A stretch of 64,000 bases of DNA from Rhipicephalus microplus (lineage: Eukaryota; Arthropoda; Arachnida; Ixodida; Ixodidae), in contig NC_134710.1 in NCBI RefSeq assembly GCF_043290135.1, forward strand, positions 9,659,821 to 9,723,820. Direction: 5' to 3'. This document shows, piece by piece, positions 57,650-64,000 of this stretch. A program made the position numbers and the translations under genes. The notes under the pieces are model-generated. The model saw nothing but the letters and a program-made list of their open reading frames with translations, was not told the DNA's origin and made no database searches. Position 1 is the first letter of the stretch. Each line of letters opens with the position of its first letter.

Positions 57650-58894
57650 TCAACTGTAGGAGCTGCGCCCGCTAGTTTTCCGAGAACTGGTGGTGGTAGG
57701 AGGGCGAGGGAGAGCCTCGATGGTTAGGTGAGCGGACAGGCGTCCGGATGGCGACGGTGAGCGGTTTGGTCGAGCGGGCATGGGTAGCGAAGCATCGTCG
57801 TGGTCGACGTATATTGGCATGCGGGAACCATTAGAAGGGCGCCGGGTGTTGTCGTAGTGCGGCCACGGCTGCCAAATACAGGAATTACGGCAATGACGTG
57901 AAATGTGGCCGACTCGTCCGCAGTGGAAGCAGATAGGTCTATCATCGGAGGTTCGCCACTCAGCCGAGTTCCGGTAACGTGGACGGTTGTACGGACCGCG
58001 GGGCATATCAGGCACACTAGGTAATTGGTCAGGTCTGTTAACTGGCCAGAGCATCTGCAGTCCGGCGTTGGCCAGTCCCTGGCGGACAACGGTCTGAATC
58101 AAAGAAATCGTTGCACGAGAATCGTCAGTGGCACGGGCATGATCAACAATAGGAGATATGGCCTCAATTTCATGGCGGACGATGCGCACAATATTGTCGG
58201 AAGTAGCAGCGGCTGAAGGGAGACGGGCGTCTTCGCAGGTAGACGTGGCAGCCGTGTTGGGAAGACGCGAAAATTGGGGAGTAATACGACGACTTTTCGC
58301 TTTTTCGAAGCGTCGGCATTTGGTAATGACGTCATCCACTGTCGAGGAGTTGCAGAACACAAGGAGAGTGAAGGCATCATCCGCGATTCTTTTGAGGATG
58401 TGCGCGGCCTTTTCGAATTCCGGCATTTTGTCGTCAACCGTGCGGCAGAGGGCGAGCACATCCTGAATGTATGTCACGTATGACTCGGTGCAGGACTGCA
58501 GTCGGCACGCGAGTTCTTTCTGTGCCAAACGACGACGTCCAATGGGCTTGGCAAAGAGGCCGATGAGTTTGTGTTTGCAGATATGCCAACTCGTGATTTA
58601 TTCCTCATGGTTCGAAAACCAGACTTTGGTCGTGCCCTCAAGGTAAAATAGTATATTGGCCAACATGAGCGTCGGGTCGCAGTTGTATAGTGCACTGACG
58701 CGTTCGTATAGCTGAAGCCATTTTTCGACATCCTTGTCGTCGTTGCCGGGAAAGGTGCCTGGGTCAAGTGGAGTCGTCAGAACGACGGTGCGGTTCGTGA
58801 CGGCTGGATGCGACGCTGTTGGACGCTGCGTGGTCTGACGAGGCACGCTTGGGGAAGGTATCAATGAATCCTCGTTCTCGTCGTGATCAGCCAT
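57650..58894 (-). pseudogene. Gypsy G2 gag with intact zinc knuckle
   Basis: The probable start is the ATG at 58892-58894 (MADHDENEDS). The N-terminal part has LDPGTFPGNDDKDVEKWLQL and ANILFYLEGTTKVWF, typical of Gypsy capsid, and ends at a stop at 58598 (NHEE). Coding resumes at 58528 with AQKELACRLQSCTESYVTYI and continues without stops for 292 codons. The nucleocapsid motif CFHCGRVGHISRHC (residues 200-213 of that frame) is an intact C-x2-C-x4-H-x4-C knuckle. An Arg/Pro-rich tail follows. One stop or frameshift near 58598-58530 inactivates an otherwise well-kept gene. Confidence 0.8.
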
Positions 58895-58978
58895 CGTAGA
58901 GGCAGTCAAGGAACGCCCGCTTCGTAGAATCGTCTTGGATATTGATTCTGGGAGGACCCGCACTCTCCACCAAAATGT

Positions 58979-59140
58979 TGTGGAGAAAAGGCGTCGGAAA
59001 AATATGCTCACTATCGATTTAACAAGCAGGCATACAAAATGGAATCCAGTCTGCACGAGAGCTCCGACATCGTCTTTTTTCTTATTGAGTTTCGACTTAT
59101 CCACGTAGCCACGTAGCAATATTTCCAACGTTTTCGCTAA
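58979..59140 (-). repeat. Likely 5' LTR of Gypsy G2
   Basis: The minus-strand stretch ends CTTTTCTCCACA and is followed by ATTTTGGTGGAGAGTGCGGG, positioned like a primer-binding region, about 85 bp before the gag ATG. The outer boundary near 59140 is a guess because no second LTR survives. Confidence 0.4.
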
Positions 59141-59235
59141 TAAAATTGTAGTTGAAGTCAGCGCTTTTTCTGTCCTTGTCTCTTTTTCTGTAGTTACGTC
59201 GTAACTACTTGTAGTCTTGCGCTGTGCAAATATAT

Positions 59236-59415
59236 TTTGTCAGATAGCTTTACTGTGTGATGTTGTGCACGAGCTGCAAATATTCAATTTTCAGTGCTTT
59301 TGTCAGATAGCCCACTATGTCCTATTGTGCACGAGCTGCAAATATTGAGTTTGCAACAATTTTTGTGGAGTAGCTTTACTATGTGCTATTGAGCACTCGC
59401 TACAAATATTTGGCT
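59236..59415. repeat. 64-bp minisatellite, right part
   Basis: TTTTGTCAGATAGCTTTACT, CTATTGTGCACGAGCTGCAA and ATTGAGTTTGCAACAATTTT continue the repeat seen at 54231-54850, about three diverged units. Confidence 0.85.
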
Positions 59416-59903
59416 GGCAGCGATTTAAATGTGGAGTTCACGCGGTTTTCGTTTTGTTTGTGGTTTACTTCTTAAAATAACCTTCTATGGGTCATATAAT
59501 TGAGATATTGTAGTTATGCTTGGTAAGCCGTTTCTTGTCCAATAAAGAGCAGTGTACCACAAGAAGTTTGCAGATCGATTCGTTACGAGCCGCGAAAATA
59601 CACACGCCCGAAGCCCTCGCTACTCCTCCCATATAGCCTGCGTAAACGAAATCTTTTCGCTGCCCTCTTAGATACCGGCGCCGGAGTAATTGATGCAGAC
59701 GCATCAATACGTCATGCGCATGAAAGGTCATGTGTGCCACTTACAAAAAACCTTTTTGAAAAATAATTGAAAAGCGTTGCTCAATGTTGACGTATTCTAC
59801 TGAATAGTCGTTGTTGGCCCATTGAAATGTAATTGACAATATTGTTGACAGGTATGCAATATTGGCCACCGGCCTTTTGCCAGAATTTCATTGACATAAA
59901 AGT
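59416..59903. other. Unassigned spacer
   Basis: No coding motif or repeat recognised up to the SINE. Confidence 0.4.
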
Positions 59904-60140
59904 GCCCCGCCGTGGTGGTCTAGTGGCTAAGGTACTCGGCTGCTGACCCGCAGGTCGCGGGTTCGATTCCCGGCTGCGGCGGCTGCATTTCCGATGGAGG
60001 CGGACATGTTGTAGGCCCGTGTACTCAGATTTGGGTGCACGTTAAAGAACCCCAGGTGGTCAAAATTTCCGGAGCCCTCCACTACGGCGTCTCTCATAAT
60101 CATATGGTGGTTTTGGGACGTTAAACCCCACAAATCAATC
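59904..60140 (+). mobile_element. Ruka-like SINE, full length, best-preserved head
   Basis: It starts GCCCCGCCGTGGTGGTCTAG; A box TGGTCTAGTGG and B box GGTTCGATTCC match consensus. It ends TTAAACCCCACAAATCAATC. The 11-bp target duplication GACATAAAAGT is at 59893-59903 and 60141-60151. This copy can serve as local reference for the family. Confidence 0.95.
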
Positions 60141-60197
60141 GACATAAAAGTAGTTGAATGGTTGTTTATTAGTTATTGAAAGTACATTGAAGATTGA

Positions 60198-60249
60198 GAA
60201 CTCATTGAGTCAGTTCTGTTGTATTCAACAGAACTAACTCAATGAATTC
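60198..60249. repeat. 24-bp hairpin
   Basis: Arms 60198-60221 and 60226-60249 pair with two mismatches around a TATT loop. Confidence 0.85.
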
Positions 60250-60508
60250 CCTATGTTTAATTTACCTTCATTTACTTAAAATAGAAGCAGCAGTGAAATT
60301 CGATGATGTATTTTTCGAAAGTACATGTAGTGCACGTTTTATTAGTTATAAAGTATTTAGATGTAAAGTGCAAAATATCACCTAAATTTGAGCAGTGCGT
60401 ACTTCGGGCCAGTAAGCATTGTTCAAAAAGTATTTCAGAGAACTTGCATGCGAGCTGCTGGGTGTGCTTTCGTGGGTTGTAATGAGCGGCACAGCTGTCT
60501 GTACACTA

Positions 60509-62218
60509 CTCACGGAATGAAATAAGACAACCAGTACATACACCGCAGGTCGTTGGTGCTCCGGCAAACAACGTGCCGCATTGTAGTACATAGCGAGGGG
60601 GGAATATCTACGGAGCAAAATTGCTCCTTCCGGTCGCCAATGGATGGGCCTGTAGTTAACCATGTATGCACTGCCAGCGTGGCGCTGTTAGGCTAGCGCG
60701 CTTTCGCATGCCGACCGAAATGGCTTGCCGGTGCACACTACTTGTATTGCGGCGCGGGCAGACGACGGTCTCGTTCTGCGCCTTTCAGTGATTCGGCACG
60801 TAGGCTGTGCAAGTACGATTCGACTAAAAAATTGCACCTTAGGTGCGTTCGCAGACATGACAAACATCTGCACAAAAGCGTAATCAGTTTATTTCGTGGC
60901 TTCTGTCACAAAAAAAGCAGTTGCAGGCCTGTCTTCTTGCAACATTAAAACAATGTCTGCGAATTCTGTTGTTTCGCCCCGAGCAGCCAATACTGCCGCC
61001 ATAGTGCATGGAAAACTTTCACACAGGCTATCGGTCGCGGAAAAACGTGCCAGCTTCTGCCATTCTTTCTCAACGGCAACTTACTGGTTGTCTGAAGGAG
61101 ACTAATTCAAACATATTTTATTGCGATAGCAATTATATAGACACTCTAGGCTGGATTTTGCCGTCGGCGTCAACGTGGGCGTTGGTGTCGACGCTGACAG
61201 CAAAATCCTTCACCGTTCCTTCACATCCTTCACCGTTCAAACAGAAAGCTACCTATATCTACCACTTACAGCTGCTCACGAGCATCTCGGGGGGAATCGT
61301 GTTTTCAGAATTACCATCAAGATGTCGCAATGAGCGCGCGTCGCCACAACGCGCGGCGGCGCCCGCTTTAATCTCCTAAGCGTACTTTGCCCAGCTTAGA
61401 GAAGGGGAGCAACGCTCCCTCACGTGCCCTTATCTCGCAGCGGTAAGGAGGGGAAGGTCATACGCCTCGGCTGGCCTCGGGCTTTACCTGGAACGATTCT
61501 GCTGTAGATACCTGGTCCACAAAGGTCACTGCAATAATTGCAGTCTCCGTTTGCGAAAAGCGTGCGCTTTTCAGACGCAGCAAAGTAACAAATAAGACGC
61601 TTATTCGCGTGCATCTGTACCTGTTAATATGTTTTGTGCGTAATTTGTGCGTGAGAAACGCGGGGCATGTTTTGATCTGCTTTCCATTCTGCGCGTGGCC
61701 TTTCAATTTGTTACTATCGCGTTCATTGCTTCTCCTTTCTGGCAAAGCTGTGACTTTTTTCAATGATGCTCGAAGACAGGTCTGTGACTTCTGTTTTTTT
61801 TTTCGTTTGTCGTGACAGAAACTAAGTAATAAAGTTACAACGCTTTTGTGTAGATGTTTAGGTTTATCGTGTCTGCGAACGCACGTGAGGAATCATATAT
61901 TACCCGAATCGTAATTGCATAGTATACATCCCGAATTACGGCGCAGAACTAGAGCGTCGTCTGCTTGCACCGCATTATGAGTATTGTGCACCAGTGAGTC
62001 ATGTCGGTCGACATGTGAAAGCGCGCTAGCCTATCCGTGCCACGCTGGTAGTGTACAAAGGGTGACTTGTTGGTGACCGGAAGAACCAAGCCTGTTCAGC
62101 AGACGTTCTCCCCCTCGCTCTATAGCACAATGCAATACCTTGGTTTTATGAGCACCCACAAGAGGCGCTACCTGTACCGGCGGCCACACATTTAGAGTGT
62201 CCTATTTGAATCCGTGAG
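60509..62218. mobile_element. 1.7-kb DNA element with ~450-bp terminal inverted repeats
   Basis: The left end CTCACGGAATGAAATAAGAC and the right end read inward CTCACGGATTCAAATAGGAC start arms that stay alignable for ~450 bp: CTTCCGGTCGCCAA/CTTCCGGTCACCAA, CCAGCGTGG, TAGGCTAGCGCGCTTTC, GCAGACGACG, GTGCGTTCGCAGACA and CACAAAAGCG. TA flanks both ends (60507-60508, 62219-62220), compatible with a TA duplication but weak evidence. The centre (~60960-61740) has no transposase motif. It is a non-autonomous foldback/MITE-like element. Confidence 0.75.
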
Positions 62219-62309
62219 TACTATACATGCATGCACACTGTGATGTACAATGTATGCATCATAAAGAGCTACAGTAGGCCTGGGAAATTCAGCATAGCCT
62301 GCTTATCGC

Positions 62310-62478
62310 TGTTTCGTACTTATCAAGAACCGATGCCAGCCGTCTCCCAGCGAGAAATCACCTTGGTTTATTGTGTGCTCGTTTTATACAGTGCAAGGCG
62401 GAGAGAAGGAAACAGATAGCGTGCGCAGTAGACTGCCTGCGCACGCGCGCTCGCTTAGGCGCGCCTAAACACGATACA
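62310..62478 (-). repeat. 3' LTR of integrase-bearing retroelement (169 bp)
   Basis: On the minus strand it starts TGTATCGTGTTT after a purine-rich AGAGAAAGAAGGA and ends AAGTACGAAACA; TGTATCGT and ACGAAACA form the short inverted termini of LTRs. It contains TATAAAA and AATAAA in promoter and polyadenylation order, and a 14-bp palindrome TTAGGCGCGCCTAA (62455-62468). Confidence 0.65.
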
Positions 62479-62528
62479 TCCTTCTTTCTCTGAAGGAAAA
62501 ACAAAATAAACATCAAGAGAGAACGTAA

Positions 62529-63593
62529 CTACGGAATTTGCACTAAATTGTCATCGTAGCCTAGTCGACGGGGTGCTCTCCTATCTCGGGTCGATCTTCT
62601 GGGCACTTGCGGCTCCTCCGAACGCGGGACCAGAGGTGGAGCTTGCTCTTTCGGGGCTTCGGCGTTCTCATCGGCCAAGTCTTCGGCGGAGGGGTGGAAG
62701 GGCTCAGTAGTTGCGAGCAGGAGCTGTCGATTACGCCGAAAAACGTTGCCGTCTTCCGTGACGACGTGGTACGACCTCGGTCGCGTCATGCTGACCACCT
62801 TGGCCTTTCTTGCCCAGTTCTTACCACGTATGCGGGTGACTTGCCCTTCAGCCAATGGCTTGAGTGGATGACCCGTTCGGCGTGCACAGCTGTGTTTCTG
62901 TACGGCCATGTGTGGGACCTCGTTGAAATCGGGCAGGGGCGTGCGTAGCCGCCGACCTTGAAGCAGCTCTCCTGGGGACCGGCCGTCGTCCAATGCGCTG
63001 GCCCTGTAATTCAAAAGTCCCAACCAGAAATCATTGTTTCCTTCCTTCGTCTTCTTCAGAATTCTCTTCACTATTTGCACTCCTTTCTCTGCCAGACCGT
63101 TTGATCGCGGAAACAAGGGACTCGATGTGGTATGCTTGAAGTCAAACTTTCTTGAGAATGCTGCAAATTCTCGGCTAGCAAACTGCGGCCCGTTGTCGGT
63201 GCAGACTTCCGCCGGTATTCCGTATCGTGCAAATATCGCGCTTAGCTTTTCGATAACTGTAGCAGCCAATGTGTCGTACAGAGGCTCTACCTCTGGAAAA
63301 TTGGATAGCGAGTCATACGCACACAGGAATGCTTCGCCGGCGTAGTCAACTCTCCCGAAACATGTGAAAACTTCGAAGCACAGTAAACTAGGCAAAATTT
63401 GAAAAAAAAACTCAACACATGGGCAAAATAGCGAATTGGATACACTCTCACACCGAAAAGTCAACTCTTTCGTAAGTTCTGTGACCTTTCGTTTTCTTTC
63501 AAGAGGCCCGATAAAAAGACAGCGGGAATGTGCGGCATGTATTTTTATTAAAGCGAAAAACTGCAAAACCACATCATCAGAGAAGAAAACCAT
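62529..63593 (-). CDS. Gypsy-group integrase, open 354-codon frame, 5' fused
   Basis: From residue ~82 the frame is a retroviral-type integrase core: FLCAYDSLSNFPEVE (first Asp), IFARYGIPAEVCTDNGPQF (second Asp), HTTSSPLFPRSNGLAEKGVQ (Glu), then FWLGLLNYRAS and the C-terminal WARKAKVVSMTRPRSYHVVT and RRSTRDRRAPRRL, as in K02A2.6-like Gypsy integrases. All three catalytic residues are present and no stop interrupts ~270 codons. The first ~80 codons (to ~63350) lack integrase character and the zinc-binding N-terminus is missing, so the true gene is 5' truncated and the apparent start is accidental. A polypurine tract and LTR follow 40-50 bp after the stop. It could be a recent insertion or, less likely, a retained integrase. 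Confidence 0.75.
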   Translation of the reverse strand: MVFFSDDVVLQFFALIKIHAAHSRCLFIGPLERKRKVTELTKELTFRCESVSNSLFCPCVEFFFQILPSLLCFEVFTCFGRVDYAGEAFLCAYDSLSNFPEVEPLYDTLAATVIEKLSAIFARYGIPAEVCTDNGPQFASREFAAFSRKFDFKHTTSSPLFPRSNGLAEKGVQIVKRILKKTKEGNNDFWLGLLNYRASALDDGRSPGELLQGRRLRTPLPDFNEVPHMAVQKHSCARRTGHPLKPLAEGQVTRIRGKNWARKAKVVSMTRPRSYHVVTEDGNVFRRNRQLLLATTEPFHPSAEDLADENAEAPKEQAPPLVPRSEEPQVPRRSTRDRRAPRRLGYDDNLVQIP

Positions 63594-63599
63594 AACCTT

Positions 63600-64000
63600 A
63601 TTGGTGTAGCGTTTGTTTCAACAGATAAAGGGTAAGTCACACCTGAAAAAATATATAAAAAAGCAAATTGCGGCAAAACTACTACTAACAGGTTGGTGTG
63701 AAATTTTCGTAACTTCATACCACTGCGGAAGGGTGAACATGCTACAAATTGCCAGGCTGACACGACGCGAGGGCAGACGTTTTCTTCTGCCCGTCTCGAG
63801 AGGTGCAAGCGTTATGCAGACCATGCACATTACCATAGAAGCATGTAAAATGTGCCCCATATTTTACATACCATAAAACTTGAACGTACATTCCCGCTGC
63901 AGTAGAGTCCACTAAATCAAGAATGAACTGCTTCTAGAAGGGACGGACCTTCGTCGCACCCTCTTACAATGTAACGCAGCTGCTCGCTCTTACGCAAATA
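63600..64000. other. Unassigned DNA at right edge
   Basis: Two overlapping frames of ~85 codons on opposite strands show no domain. Nothing else recognised. Confidence 0.4.

Larger units (their letters stand above)
55080..59140 (-). mobile_element. Ty3/Gypsy element (G2), gag to integrase start, inserted in minisatellite
   Basis: Minus-strand order: 5' LTR-like region, gag, protease, RT, RNase H, beginning of integrase (GHSGDSRTYDRVRRHFF near 55150), then truncation. The 64-bp minisatellite lies on both sides (to 54850 and from 59236), so the element entered that array. RNase H and gag blocks match G1 and G3 closely enough to place all three in one lineage. Confidence 0.85.

Noticed and set aside
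57542..58483. Plus-strand frames opposite the Gypsy gag
   Set aside because: They mirror the minus-strand gag, which has clear capsid and zinc-knuckle motifs.
63350..63593. First ~80 codons of the integrase frame as a real N-terminus
   Set aside because: They lack the HHCC zinc-binding domain and show no family resemblance; the frame is open by chance upstream of the truncation.

Overview
This is eukaryotic DNA, almost certainly from a hard tick and probably a metastriate (Rhipicephalus/Dermacentor/Hyalomma type). The best marker is a tRNA-headed SINE of the tick Ruka type that recurs at least eight times. Tick-style LINE and Ty3/Gypsy protein fragments, AT/GATA/GAT microsatellites and GT-AG introns agree with this. 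I found no convincing host protein-coding gene. Nearly everything recognisable is a transposon, a transposon remnant or a tandem repeat, often nested. All calls rest on reading the sequence and on family knowledge; no database search was possible.  Layout. 1-1.8 kb: 5' part of a non-LTR retrotransposon on the minus strand (ORF1 with an SGNH esterase domain, then an AP-endonuclease ORF2 running off the window). 3.9-4.4 kb: LINE 3' end on the plus strand. 6.5-7.2 kb: 3' end of an RNase H-bearing LINE. 7.9-12.7 kb: a nearly full-length but decayed I-group LINE (ORF1, endonuclease, RT, RNase H) with a SINE inserted in its endonuclease domain.  12.8-28.8 kb: an array of about 30 tandem units of ~457 bp. 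Each unit carries a 72-nt tRNA-like cloverleaf with pol III A and B boxes, flanked by short inverted repeats and followed by a T6 terminator. A 2,625-bp P-type DNA transposon (32-bp inverted ends, 8-bp target duplication, a spliced transposase gene that has lost its middle) sits inside the array.  28.8-31.2 kb: a 5'-truncated Gypsy element abutting the array end. Next come an AT-repeat-centred palindrome, gag-like debris, a SINE, and a third Gypsy remnant (32.5-34.9 kb). 35.3-37.6 kb: a dispersed tRNA-like copy, an old SINE, a possible second P-transposase scrap and LINE ORF1 debris. 37.6-41.1 kb: mostly unassigned, with a diverged GAGTGAGTC-rich direct repeat.  41.1-42.6 kb: (TCTA)n, then a tandem repeat of ~145 bp split by an RTE-type LINE end. 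42.6-54.2 kb: largely featureless AT-rich DNA with one gag fragment, a SINE scrap and another RTE end. 54.2-59.4 kb: a 64-bp minisatellite split by a SINE and by a ~4-kb Gypsy element. 59.9 kb: a complete SINE. 60.5-62.2 kb: a 1.7-kb element with very long terminal inverted repeats. 62.3-63.6 kb: the LTR and integrase end of another Gypsy-group element with an intact 354-codon frame.  The genes do not form a cellular pathway. The coding parts are replication modules of separate elements, and the SINEs would depend on LINE machinery supplied in trans. The most unusual feature is the tRNA-like array with its P-element insertion.
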